A DNA stretch of 64,000 bases from Chromatiaceae bacterium (GTDB lineage Bacteria; Pseudomonadota; Gammaproteobacteria; Chromatiales; Chromatiaceae): the NCBI GenBank assembly GCA_024235395.1, contig JACKMK010000003.1:124001-188000 (forward strand), written 5' to 3'. Position 1 is the stretch's first letter, and each line of letters begins with the position of its first letter. Positions 8,933-18,559 of this stretch are shown here, piece by piece. Under the pieces are notes generated by a model. The model saw nothing but the letters and a program-made list of their open reading frames with translations, ran no database searches and had not been told where the DNA came from. The position numbers and the translations under genes were made by a program.

Positions 8933-9733
8933 TCAGCTGAACAACTCGGCGAGCCTTGCGCCCGGATCCTCGGCACGCATGAACGCCTCACCGACCAGGA
9001 AGGCATGTACCCCGTGATCGCGCATCAGGCGCACGTCCTTCGGCGCGAGAATGCCGCTCTCGGTCACGACCAGACGGTCGTCGGGTATCCGGTCGAGCAG
9101 ATCCAGCGTGGTCTGCAACGACACCTCGAAGGTGCGCAGGTTGCGGTTGTTGACCCCGATCAGGCGGTTGTCCGTCTGTAAGGCGCGCTCCAGTTCCTGT
9201 GCATCGTGCACCTCGATCAGCACATCCATGCCGAGTTCCCGAGCCCGGTCGTTGAGCGCGCGCAGGCTCCGGTCGTCCAGGCAGGCCGCGATCAGCAGGA
9301 TGCAATCGGCACCGATCGCACGGGCCTCGAGCACCTGGTAGTCGTCGACGATGAAGTCCTTGCGAATCACCGGCAGGGCACAGGCCGCACGGGCCTGCTG
9401 CAGGTAGACGTCGCTGCCCTGGAAGAAATCGATATCGGTCAGCACCGACAGACAGGCGGCGCCGCCGTCGGCGTAGCTGCGCGCAATCTCGGCCGGGTGG
9501 AAGTCCTCGCGCAGCACACCTTTCGACGGCGAGGCCTTCTTGATCTCGGCGATCACCGCGGCCTGCCCGGCCTCGACCTTCGCCTGCAACGCGGCGACGA
9601 AGCCACGCGGCGTGTCGGCGTCTGCCAGGCGGCCCTCGAGCGCGGCCTGCGTCACCTGTGCCCGGCGCGCAGCGATCTCTTCGCGTTTGCGCGCAACGAT
9701 GCGCTGCAGGATATCCGGGACCCCATCCATCAT
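8933..9733 (-). CDS. trpC: indole-3-glycerol phosphate synthase
   Basis: TrpC closes the indole ring of tryptophan from CdRP. The 266-residue TIM barrel has the family's SPSKG phosphate-binding and catalytic-lysine segment, the PVIRKDF strand with its catalytic Lys, LIGVNNRNL, and VVTESGI near the end. It is a stand-alone enzyme with no fused PRAI domain. Its ATG overlaps the trpD stop, making it the last gene of trpGDC. Confidence 0.97.
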   Translation of the reverse strand: MMDGVPDILQRIVARKREEIAARRAQVTQAALEGRLADADTPRGFVAALQAKVEAGQAAVIAEIKKASPSKGVLREDFHPAEIARSYADGGAACLSVLTDIDFFQGSDVYLQQARAACALPVIRKDFIVDDYQVLEARAIGADCILLIAACLDDRSLRALNDRARELGMDVLIEVHDAQELERALQTDNRLIGVNNRNLRTFEVSLQTTLDLLDRIPDDRLVVTESGILAPKDVRLMRDHGVHAFLVGEAFMRAEDPGARLAELFS

Positions 9734-10752
9734 TCGAAGCTCTGGGTCAGCACGACCAACCGGTCGAGCCGGTTGCGCGCCTCTCCGCTGGCGATCGCGC
9801 GGTCAGCCGCGTGGATACCGTCCTTCAGCGTTGCCGCCACACCGGCGACATAGATCGCGGCACCGGCATTCAACACGACGATGTCGCGCGCGGGACCGGG
9901 CCTGTCGTCGAGCACGTCGATGATGGTCTTGACGCTGGCCTCGGGCCCGTCGACGCGGATCTTGTCGAGCGGACTGCGGGACACGCCGAAATCTTCAGGC
10001 TCCACGGTGAAACGCCGCACCGCGCCGTCCTTGAGCTCGGCCACCTCGGTCGCATCGCCGATACTGATCTCGTCGAGGCCGTCGCGCGAATGCACGACCA
10101 TCACATGCCGGCTGCCGAGCCGACGCAAGACCTCGGCGATCGGCTCAAGCAGTTGATCGCTGAATACTCCGAGCAACTGATTCGGCACCCCGGCCGGATT
10201 GGTCAGCGGCCCCAGCACGTTGAACACTGTGCGCACACCCATCTCGCGGCGCGGCCCGATCGCATGCTTCATCGCCCCGTGATGACCCGGCGCGAACATG
10301 AAGCCGACGCCGACGTCGCGCACGCATTGCGCGACCTGAGCAGGCGTCAGGTCGAGCCGCAAGCCCGCAGTCTCGAGCGCATCCGCGCTGCCGGACTTGC
10401 TCGAAACCGAGCGGTTACCGTGCTTTGCGACATGGCAGCCTGCCGCGGCGGCGACGAACATGCTCGCAGTCGAGACGTTGAAGGTGCCCGAGGCATCGCC
10501 ACCGGTACCGACGATGTCCACGGTGTTCGCCAGATCGCCGATATCCACACCCGACGCCAGCTCACGCATCACGCCCGCTGCGGCGGCTATCTCGCCGATA
10601 CTCTCGCCCTTCATGCGCAACCCGACCAGGAAACCGCCGATCTGCGCGGGCGTCGCTCCTCCGGTCATGATGGTGCGCATCACGGCGGTCATCTGATCGC
10701 CGCTTAGGTCGCGTCGCTCGATCACCTGTGCGATCGCCTGTTTCATATCCAT
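9730..10752 (-). CDS. trpD: anthranilate phosphoribosyltransferase
   Basis: TrpD attaches phosphoribose from PRPP to anthranilate. The 340 residues contain the VDIVGTGGDASGTFNVST pyrophosphate-binding loop, a KHGNRSVSSKSGSAD segment, and the MFAPGHHGAMKH active-site region. Start 10752 is used because a G-rich stretch lies about ten bases upstream; ATG 10746 is the alternative. It sits between trpG (25-base gap) and trpC (4-base overlap). Confidence 0.97.
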   Translation of the reverse strand: MDMKQAIAQVIERRDLSGDQMTAVMRTIMTGGATPAQIGGFLVGLRMKGESIGEIAAAAGVMRELASGVDIGDLANTVDIVGTGGDASGTFNVSTASMFVAAAAGCHVAKHGNRSVSSKSGSADALETAGLRLDLTPAQVAQCVRDVGVGFMFAPGHHGAMKHAIGPRREMGVRTVFNVLGPLTNPAGVPNQLLGVFSDQLLEPIAEVLRRLGSRHVMVVHSRDGLDEISIGDATEVAELKDGAVRRFTVEPEDFGVSRSPLDKIRVDGPEASVKTIIDVLDDRPGPARDIVVLNAGAAIYVAGVAATLKDGIHAADRAIASGEARNRLDRLVVLTQSFE

Positions 10753-10777
10753 TTCGTACGCCCCCCTGCTGCTCGCC

Positions 10778-11356
10778 TCAGCGTCCGTCGAGGAAATTCT
10801 TCAACATCCGGTGCCCGTGTTCGGTGAGGATCGACTCGGGATGAAACTGCACGCCCTGGATGTCGAGCTCCCGGTGTCTGACCCCCATGATCTCGTCTAT
10901 TCCGCCGTCGTGCTCGGTCCAGGCGGTGACCTCGAGGCAGTCCGGCAGGGTCGCCCGATCGATCACCAGCGAGTGGTAGCGGGTCGCCTCGAACGGATTC
11001 GGCAGATCGGAGAACACCCCGACCGAGCGGTGGTGGATCGGCGAGGTCTTGCCATGCATCACCTCGCGCGCATGCACGATATGGCCACCGAAAGCCTGCC
11101 CGATCGCCTGGTGGCCGAGGCATACGCCGAGGATCGGCAACTTGCCGGCGAACGCCTTGATCGCGGCGACCGATACCCCGGCCTGGTCCGGCGTGCAGGG
11201 TCCCGGCGAAATCACCAGCTGCCTCGGCTGCAGCGCCGCGATCCCGGCGACGTCAATCTCGTCGTTGCGCACGACTTTCACCTCGGCACCGAGCTCACCG
11301 AAATATTGCACGATGTTGAACGTGAAGGAGTCGTAGTTATCGATCATCAACAGCAT
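10778..11356 (-). CDS. trpG: anthranilate synthase component II (glutamine amidotransferase)
   Basis: TrpG releases ammonia from glutamine for anthranilate synthase component I (TrpE). The 192-residue class I amidotransferase shows the oxyanion-loop SPGPCTPDQAG, the nucleophile elbow GVCLGHQ, and the His-x-Glu pair in QFHPESI. Start 11356 gives the canonical MLLMIDNYDSFT; extending upstream adds a basic, atypical tail. It heads trpGDC, about 5 kb from trpE, as in pseudomonads. It may also serve aminodeoxychorismate synthase, which I cannot judge here. Confidence 0.96.
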   Translation of the reverse strand: MLLMIDNYDSFTFNIVQYFGELGAEVKVVRNDEIDVAGIAALQPRQLVISPGPCTPDQAGVSVAAIKAFAGKLPILGVCLGHQAIGQAFGGHIVHAREVMHGKTSPIHHRSVGVFSDLPNPFEATRYHSLVIDRATLPDCLEVTAWTEHDGGIDEIMGVRHRELDIQGVQFHPESILTEHGHRMLKNFLDGR

Positions 11357-11835
11357 AGGGGACCTGGCATCTCGGTTTCGCTGGCTTCGACGGGCCATGG
11401 GCCGACCATCCCGAGCACAGAAGGGGGCCGCAGTCGCGGTCGAACCCCCGTGGCTCGCGTCAAGCCGGTGATTGTCGCTCAGAATGGGTCGCGACTGTAG
11501 CCGCGAAGCCGTCGAAATTGTCCGAGCGGGTCTCGTCGCTGGGCGGCCGCGGAAGACCCTGCGCGATCGATGGGCGCCCGGACAGTAGCAATACCAGCCG
11601 AACCGCCCTCACCGTACCGCAGCGGCGATGTAACAGCGCGATGGAACGCATCGCATCATTAATGCAGGGGGGGCGCCCCGAAAAGAGGCGTCGTCGGGTC
11701 CGTCGAACCGCGACACGCATCCGCGAGTGGATGCGACAGGGTGCTGCGCGCCGCGAGGGCGCGACAGCCGAACACTTCACTGCAACAGGGGCCCCACCCG
11801 AGGTGCGGCCCCGTATCGCCTACAACCGTCCCGGC
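11357..11835. other. gene-free interval upstream of trpG
   Basis: No convincing reading frame is seen across these roughly 480 bases. Two structures stand out: an imperfect nested stem (GGGGG at 11423-11427 with CCCCC at 11445-11449, enclosing CCGC/GCGG) in the trpG leader, and a G-rich hairpin at 11788-11812. I see no Trp-rich leader peptide, so a classical trp attenuator is not supported. Confidence 0.4.
11788..11812 (-). terminator. hairpin downstream of the PEP-CTERM gene
   Basis: GGGGCCCCACC (11788-11798) pairs with GGTGCGGCCCC (11802-11812) with one internal mismatch and a 3-base loop. It lies 24 bases beyond the stop of the minus-strand PEP-CTERM gene. The following minus-strand bases contain only a weak T-rich stretch, so intrinsic termination is uncertain. 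Confidence 0.4.
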
Positions 11836-12366
11836 TCAGCGGGTCTGCAATTTGCGCAGACCGAATCCGAGCAGTCCGAGACTCAGCAACGCGAGACTGC
11901 CAGGCAGCGGCACCGCGCTGAACTCGACCCTGTCGATGCTTCCGAAATCACCCCCGCTGGCGACCTGGACACCATCCACCGTCAGGGTGTACTCGCCGTC
12001 GCCAAAGGCGCAGCAGATACCGTCGCCGAAGTCGTCATAGAGCATGAAGGTGTAGTGGCCAACATCGATATCCCAGACGAACTGCCAGGGTCCGGGGGCT
12101 TCACCGAGAAAATCGCCAGGGAGGACGTACCCGTCGCCGAAACCGATCGGCGAACTGGCTGCCACGTCATAGGCGTAGCCACTCAGCGCAAGACCGGCAT
12201 TGGCGAGATAATCCGCCTCGCTGGGCGCCGTCGCGGCGTCCCACAGCCCGAATGCCGTCTCCTCGGGGAAGGCGTCGAAAGTGATATCGAGGACGATCTG
12301 GCTTGCCAGACCCGAACCCGAAAAGGCGGCCAGCACCAGGCCGGCCAGGAATGTTTTGATTTTCAT
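11836..12366 (-). CDS. PEP-CTERM-type exported protein with a GDGICC-type domain
   Basis: The 176-residue product has a signal peptide (MKIKTFLAGLVLAAFSGSGLA) and ends in a tripartite sorting signal: VPLPGS, a hydrophobic helix (LALLSLGLLGFGL) and a short basic tail (RKLQTR). This is the form of PEP-CTERM exosortase substrates, with VPLP instead of VPEP. The middle carries YDDFGDGICC...GEYTLTVDG...ASGGDFGS, a beta-rich module I associate with secreted metalloproteases and extracellular proteins. A GGAG lies nine bases before the ATG. No exosortase gene lies in the window. It is likely a surface or matrix protein; its ligand is unknown. Confidence 0.82.
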   Translation of the reverse strand: MKIKTFLAGLVLAAFSGSGLASQIVLDITFDAFPEETAFGLWDAATAPSEADYLANAGLALSGYAYDVAASSPIGFGDGYVLPGDFLGEAPGPWQFVWDIDVGHYTFMLYDDFGDGICCAFGDGEYTLTVDGVQVASGGDFGSIDRVEFSAVPLPGSLALLSLGLLGFGLRKLQTR

Positions 12367-12410
12367 GTTTTACATCTCCGTCTCAGCAACCTATGCCTGT
12401 CGGACGACTC

Positions 12411-12425
12411 GCAAGTTTCGCGCCA
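12411..12425 (-). promoter_or_regulatory. sigma-54-type (-24/-12) promoter of the PEP-CTERM gene
   Basis: On the minus strand TGGCGCGAAACTTGC matches the TGGCACG-N4-TTGC consensus with one mismatch and exact GG-to-GC spacing. A start near 12400 would leave a leader of about 34 bases containing the GGAG ribosome site. PEP-CTERM genes in exosortase systems are often under sigma-54 control through PrsK/PrsR-type regulators. Confidence 0.6.
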
Positions 12426-12510
12426 CAAACAGGTTACTTAGTTATTACATGCAGTTAAATGGACACGCCTGAAAGGCACCAGAACAATTGTAAATAAAGC
12501 TGACAATCGG

Positions 12511-12523
12511 TGTCGTATCGACA
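12511..12523. promoter_or_regulatory. dyad TGTCG-TAT-CGACA, candidate activator site
   Basis: This perfect 5-bp dyad lies about 117 bases upstream of the inferred start of the sigma-54 promoter, in the range typical of enhancer-binding proteins. A second, weaker dyad of the same sequence type (GACA-CCGAT-TGTC on the minus strand) overlaps it. The binding protein is unknown. Confidence 0.35.
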
Positions 12524-13144
12524 GGTCCGCGAATCGGGGATACAGCATCCACGCGACTCCCTCATCGCTTCATCAGAGCCGCAGTAGGGCAATCGACCAC
12601 GATCCAGGCAGTCGCTGTCGGCGGGCTGGCCGGTCGAGATATATATCGCCCTTTCGCGCGTTTCGCCCCAGCGCGACATTAAGCCACCGCCGGCGCCCGG
12701 GCATTGCGTACACCCCGACGATACACCTGGACCGGTGCTATGGGCGCATTCTACGCAGTGCTGTTGCGCCGGCCTTTAATGTGGATCAATCGATTCACAG
12801 GGTTTCGTTCGTCGACGCGGCGCTCACGACGCGGTCGTTTGATGCAGGTCAAAATACGCAACCGCACCGCGCCGGCACCCGGGCCTAGCATGAAGATATA
12901 GAACTAAATAAAGCCGAGCCTACCTACATACTGAGATACACAAGCCGGCAAACAGTCGGCAACCGACATACATTCCGTCGTGTGGATTCTCAATGACGAA
13001 AATAGAGTCGCTGTTTATATATTTCATTAACGAGTTTCGAATTCCGGCACACCGCAGTCAAAGTGCCGCTATAAACGGGTCGCCACCGCAAGCCGTTGTG
13101 GCCCGGCCTCCGACCCAAGAAGTTGACTCAAGGAGGAACCTACA

Positions 13145-16063
13145 ATGATGTACCTCAAACGAACGCTCACACCCCTGGCGGCGTGCGTGCTCGCGGCATC
13201 GGCCGGCATAGCGGCCGCCGCGGAACCCGAGATCGTCGCCAGCGACATCTGGCTGAGGAAGGTTATCTACAACCCCTACTTCAATCCACTCGCCGAGGAT
13301 CAGTCGCTGATCGTCGCCAACCCCGACAGTCCCAGCGGCATCTTCCTCAAGAACGTCTCGCACAACCCGGAATATGCCAGTGCGAAGGCGAAGATGAATG
13401 CCGCGACCATCTATGTCCCGGCGCAGAAGGCCGACGGTACGGCGCTCAATGACCGCGACCCGGCGGACCCGAGTCTGTGCCTGGTCGGCGATCTGGTCGC
13501 CGATGCGGATGGCACGGCCGACGACAACGTCTGCCAGGTCCAGCCCATCGTGGTTTCCTACGAGGAGGAAGTGGAGCCCTACGGCGTATCGGACGTCTTC
13601 CTCGCGGTCTCGCTGGACGACGGCGCGACCTACAAACGCTACAACCTGTCCAAGACCGGCGACCGCAGCTCGTTCTCCACCGAGGACGGCGAAACCAAGT
13701 ACGGCGACTCGCGCAAACCGGTCCAGCAGGTGAAAGGCAACTTCATCGCCGTATCCTGGACCGACAAATTCTGCTCGACCGGCCGACCGGCCTACGCGGA
13801 GTGCACCCTGGATGCGAACGGTGACCCGATCGTGGACGCCGATGACAAATGCATCGCGCCGGTCTATCCGGACCTGTACGGTGTGGCCGGCAGCCAGGGC
13901 TCGATCGACTACGATGCCGATCCCGAGTACCAGGACCTCGGTCTGGGCGAGGTGCCCTACAGCTGCGTCTGGGCTTCCCGGGCGACCATGAACAAGCTGG
14001 GTTACATGGATCCGAAGGGCGCACCGGTCGTGCAGCTCTACAAGTCCGAGCGCCTCACATCGGGTAGCCGCGACGCCCTGCAGATCTTCATGGGCGGTGG
14101 CGGTGGTGCCGGCTTTGCGATGGCCTGGCAGGAAGACCCCGACGGACTGCGTCTCGGCAGTGCCGCGGGACCGGGCGACGGCGGCTCCGGTGCCACGACC
14201 AACAACCAGACCGACGTCTGGTACAGCTGGGTAGGCTGGGGTCAGAAGTTCTCCGCGATCGATACCGCCGACGTACCGAGTGGCGATCCTCAGGACACCA
14301 ACGAGGACGGCACACCGCGCGTACGCGCCCTGTATCCGTTCTCGGTACCGGTACGGATCACCGACAACGCGGCCTGCAACGAAGACAACTACCTGTCTCC
14401 GGGGCGCCCGTGGTGCGCCTACGACTTCGACCAGGACGCCGAGGGTAAAGCGGACTATTGCGATCACTTCGTGACGGTCGACGACAAGAACGTCTGCGTC
14501 GCCAGCGACGGACGGCTGCTCAACGGCGACACCGGCGCTTCGCGGCCGAACCTGTTCCTGCAGCCCTATACCGACGCCGCGGGCAATACCGCCGGTGCCT
14601 GGGCGATCCTCGCCTACGAGGAGACCAAGGGGCTGGGCGAATTCGTGCCTGACTACTGCGATGGTCAGATCGCGGATGCGGACCAGGAGGCCTGTGAGTT
14701 CTTTGCGCTGTTCCAGGGCAAAGACGTCTACTACCACAGCTTCGACTTCAAGAAGCCCGAGACCATCGCCGCGGGTCTGCGTGTCAACGGCCCGTATCGG
14801 GATCCGGACGGTCATAGCTATTGGCTCGACGATACCGTGGCGCTTCCTTACACGCCCGCACAATCGCTCGCGAACCTGTACCCGGCCGATTCGCGGTACG
14901 TGACCGAGAATGCCCGGCGCATTCGCTTCATGCTGCAAGGTGCCGGCATGGTGCCGACCACTGCGAGCACCGGCCGTACACCACTGCTGGCGCTGTGGAA
15001 ACAGGGCATCGAGGGCAAGGGCGGTCCTTCCGACATCATGCTCGCCCGCATGAGCGCGCCGCTCGGCTCGCTGCCGGCTGACGACGGCTACAACCCGAAA
15101 CTCAACCCCTATGCAGCGAGCAACTTCACCTGCACGGCATACGATGGCGTGAACGATCCGGCGACCTGTCTGGCCGGCCGCGTGACCAACATGAGTGCGG
15201 TGACGGTGGAGGGGACGGACGAGGACACCGAAGGCGGCGTGCCGAAGGTGACCGAATGGAGTTGGAGCCTGTCCAACCTGCTCGACGAGTCCTATGCGAA
15301 TCCCTACGACAACGCGATCGCGCACCGTGGACAGATCCGCGGTGGCTTCGTCGTCATGGGTTATTCATGGACGCCGAACTGGGCCGCTGCGCGTAACGCC
15401 AACGATGTGTACAACTTCTATGTCAGGCGTTCGTTCGATGGCGGCCAGACCTGGACCACCGATCCGCGGGCGAAGGTGCTGACTCAGCACTGCCAGCGTG
15501 TCGGCGACATCCAGGGTGAAGGTGCCGAACTCGAATGCACCGACTACGCCGCCGGCGTCCCGGAACCGCCGCGCAACGTCAGCCTGTTGAAAAACACCAA
15601 GTACACCGTGGCCGAACCGCGCGTCGTGTCACCGCCGGGTACCATCAAGGCCTGCGTGGACCGTCGCGGGGCTGCCGCTCCGTGCCTGCGTGAAGACAAG
15701 CTCGCGCCGAACGTCGTGTTCATCTCCTATGGCACGGCGGTCAACGCGGACGAGAACGTCAACACCGACCTGTCGGATGACGAGGACGAACCGATCGGTC
15801 GGCCAGCGGACCTCTTCTATGCCCGCAGTACCAACTACGGTACGACGTTCGAATACTCGGCGTATGGCGTGCTGCCTGAGGACGGCTACGAGCCGGTCGA
15901 TCACAGCGACCCCGAGGTCATCTGGGATTGGACCGCGCTCGCCAAGGACAGCGGTGGGGTGTTCTCGCAACAGGGCGAGGCACAGCTGCGCTCGACCCCG
16001 GCCGGCAACTACTTCTATGCCTGCTGGCTGGAAGAAGACGAGGCCGGAGACGCCGCTGAGTGA
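13145..16063 (+). CDS. large secreted Asp-box (BNR/sialidase-repeat-like) protein of unknown function
   Basis: The 972-residue product begins with a signal peptide (about residues 1-26, ending GIAAAA). It contains several Asp-box-like elements: SLDDGATYKRYNLS near residue 157, RRSFDGGQTWTTD near 762 and RSTNYGTTFEYS near 895. These mark beta-propeller folds of the sialidase/BNR type. Cysteines are frequent and paired, suggesting disulfides in an extracytoplasmic protein, and it is rich in Asp and Glu. No sorting signal or transmembrane anchor is seen at the C-terminus. It has a strong AGGAGG eight bases before the ATG. It resembles large exported Asp-box proteins of aquatic gammaproteobacteria, but I cannot name a family or substrate. 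Confidence 0.8.
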   Translation: MMYLKRTLTPLAACVLAASAGIAAAAEPEIVASDIWLRKVIYNPYFNPLAEDQSLIVANPDSPSGIFLKNVSHNPEYASAKAKMNAATIYVPAQKADGTALNDRDPADPSLCLVGDLVADADGTADDNVCQVQPIVVSYEEEVEPYGVSDVFLAVSLDDGATYKRYNLSKTGDRSSFSTEDGETKYGDSRKPVQQVKGNFIAVSWTDKFCSTGRPAYAECTLDANGDPIVDADDKCIAPVYPDLYGVAGSQGSIDYDADPEYQDLGLGEVPYSCVWASRATMNKLGYMDPKGAPVVQLYKSERLTSGSRDALQIFMGGGGGAGFAMAWQEDPDGLRLGSAAGPGDGGSGATTNNQTDVWYSWVGWGQKFSAIDTADVPSGDPQDTNEDGTPRVRALYPFSVPVRITDNAACNEDNYLSPGRPWCAYDFDQDAEGKADYCDHFVTVDDKNVCVASDGRLLNGDTGASRPNLFLQPYTDAAGNTAGAWAILAYEETKGLGEFVPDYCDGQIADADQEACEFFALFQGKDVYYHSFDFKKPETIAAGLRVNGPYRDPDGHSYWLDDTVALPYTPAQSLANLYPADSRYVTENARRIRFMLQGAGMVPTTASTGRTPLLALWKQGIEGKGGPSDIMLARMSAPLGSLPADDGYNPKLNPYAASNFTCTAYDGVNDPATCLAGRVTNMSAVTVEGTDEDTEGGVPKVTEWSWSLSNLLDESYANPYDNAIAHRGQIRGGFVVMGYSWTPNWAAARNANDVYNFYVRRSFDGGQTWTTDPRAKVLTQHCQRVGDIQGEGAELECTDYAAGVPEPPRNVSLLKNTKYTVAEPRVVSPPGTIKACVDRRGAAAPCLREDKLAPNVVFISYGTAVNADENVNTDLSDDEDEPIGRPADLFYARSTNYGTTFEYSAYGVLPEDGYEPVDHSDPEVIWDWTALAKDSGGVFSQQGEAQLRSTPAGNYFYACWLEEDEAGDAAE

Positions 16064-16072
16064 AGCCATCGT

Positions 16073-16097
16073 CTGGGCAACCGCAACGGTTGCCCAG
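16073..16097 (+). terminator. first 3' hairpin after the 972-residue gene
   Basis: CTGGGCAACC (16073-16082) and GGTTGCCCAG (16088-16097) form a perfect 10-bp stem with a GCAAC loop, ten bases beyond the stop. No T-run follows, so it may stabilise the mRNA end ahead of the true terminator at 16111. Confidence 0.5.
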
Positions 16098-16110
16098 GGT
16101 GACAGCTAGC

Positions 16111-16146
16111 CAGGGGGGTGGACCTTCCCGTCCACCTCCCTGTTTT
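16111..16146 (+). terminator. intrinsic terminator of the 972-residue gene
   Basis: CAGGGGGGTGGAC (16111-16123) pairs with GTCCACCTCCCTG (16130-16142) over 13 bp with one G-U wobble and a CTTCCC loop. A TTTTCT tract follows directly. Confidence 0.8.
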
Positions 16147-16265
16147 CTCCGGCGCATCGGCGCGGAGATCCATCGACCATCGCGGAATTGCCGCGCGTGT
16201 GAACGGCCTCGACGGCGGGACACCCAGCGAACAGGCGGCGGCTGCGCGGTCGCAGCGCCGCGCGC

Positions 16266-17762
<1,497 letters not shown>

Positions 17763-18117
17763 TGTTCACTCCACACAAATAGACGGCAGGACAGGGCACG
17801 GCGAACTCAGCGCCGCCATCGCGGGCCTGCGGAGTGTGTCCTGATGTGTGCGAGATAGGTCATCGGTACGCAGTGTCGGTAGGCGCAAGGCCGATAACAG
17901 TAGCCAAAAAAACCTTTATCGCCAAGGCCACCCTGCCCGAGGTTTCCGCCGGGCGGCACCGGGCTCCCGCATACGCAAATTCTATATTGACATTTTAGCA
18001 TTTGCTTATATACTTCAACTCAACGGCAGCTGTATCGCCTCACCGCCGAGACCGGCGGGAAACCAGACCAAACCAAGGGGCCTGCGGGTTCCAGAAAAGC
18101 AAACTCGGAGAAACGAC
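17763..18117. other. divergent interval between trpE and the sulfur globule gene
   Basis: These 355 bases hold the sulfur-globule promoter (17987-18014), a leader of about 97 bases, and presumably the trpE promoter. The leader contains a small stem (CCGCC 18043-18047 with GGCGG 18054-18058) and a GGAG eight bases before the ATG. I found no Trp-rich leader peptide on the trpE side. Confidence 0.5.
17987..18014 (+). promoter_or_regulatory. near-consensus sigma-70 promoter of the sulfur globule gene
   Basis: A perfect -35 TTGACA (17987-17992) and a -10 TATACT (18009-18014, one mismatch from TATAAT) are spaced by 16 bases. Transcription would start near 18021. This is the strongest housekeeping promoter I can see in the window, fitting a gene for an abundant structural protein. 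Confidence 0.8.
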
Positions 18118-18456
18118 ATGAAAAAGATCATCGCTATCGCTGCCATCCTCGCTGCCACCCAGGCCTCCGCTTGGTGGGGTAATGGCTACGACAACAGCTA
18201 CAACAACGGCTATGGCGCCGGCAACGGCTACACCAACGGCGTGTTCGACGGTACCGGCGACGCCGCTGGCGAAGGCACCTTCAGCATGAACTTCTCGGGT
18301 CGTGGCCACACCAACATGCGCGGCTACGGCAACGGCTACGGCTACGGCGACGGCTGGGGCCGCGGCTACAACTACCAGCAGCCGTTCTACGGTTATGGCC
18401 CGTACGGCTACGCACCGGTTCCGCCGGTTGCCCCGCAGGTCGAAGCCGCAGAGTAA
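18118..18456 (+). CDS. sulfur globule protein (envelope protein of sulfur inclusions)
   Basis: The 112-residue product has a clear signal peptide (MKKIIAIAAILAATQASA). The mature chain starts WWGNGYDN and is dominated by Gly, Tyr, Asn and Trp repeats (NGYGNGYGYGDGW-like), with a Pro/Ala-rich end. This composition and the periplasmic export match the sulfur globule proteins (SgpA/B/C type) that coat intracellular sulfur deposits in Allochromatium-like phototrophs and chemolithotrophic symbionts. Which Sgp class it belongs to is not clear. It has its own near-consensus promoter and an intrinsic terminator, so it is monocistronic. Confidence 0.85.
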   Translation: MKKIIAIAAILAATQASAWWGNGYDNSYNNGYGAGNGYTNGVFDGTGDAAGEGTFSMNFSGRGHTNMRGYGNGYGYGDGWGRGYNYQQPFYGYGPYGYAPVPPVAPQVEAAE

Positions 18457-18487
18457 TGACTCCGCGCTGACCGGCCGCACGGCCAGC

Positions 18488-18517
18488 AAAAACCCCGCAC
18501 CGAGGTGCGGGGTTTTT
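18488..18517. terminator. bidirectional intrinsic terminator between sgp and gph
   Basis: CCCCGCACC (18493-18501) pairs with GGTGCGGGG (18504-18512). The stem is flanked by five A on the left and five T on the right, so it works for the plus-strand sulfur globule gene and the convergent gph on the minus strand. Confidence 0.88.
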
Positions 18518-18559
18518 GCGTTCATACACCCGGTGGGCGGCGCGACCGGGTCGGAAACC

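Larger units (their letters stand above)
12367..13144. other. divergent regulatory interval between the PEP-CTERM gene and the 972-residue protein
   Basis: These 778 bases separate two divergent secreted-protein genes. They are unusually AT-rich in places for this genome (for example 12900-13030), and no frame in them has convincing coding character. They hold a sigma-54-like promoter and a dyad serving the minus strand (annotated separately). A good AAGGAGGA ribosome site at 13130-13137 serves the 972-residue protein. A TATATATT run near 13012-13023 could be a -10 region, but no convincing -35 is seen. Confidence 0.5.

Noticed and set aside
11423..11449. A trp attenuator in the trpG leader
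   Set aside because: There is a hairpin but no Trp-rich leader peptide and no T-run, so transcription attenuation is not supported. The trpE leader likewise lacks one.
12704..12901. A small plus-strand gene of 65 codons in the island
   Set aside because: It has no ribosome site, a basic low-complexity sequence and no conserved features.
13058..15325. A 755-codon open frame antisense to the 972-residue secreted protein
   Set aside because: It is a shadow of the GC-rich coding strand, has no family motifs, and the plus-strand gene has a signal peptide, ribosome site and terminator.
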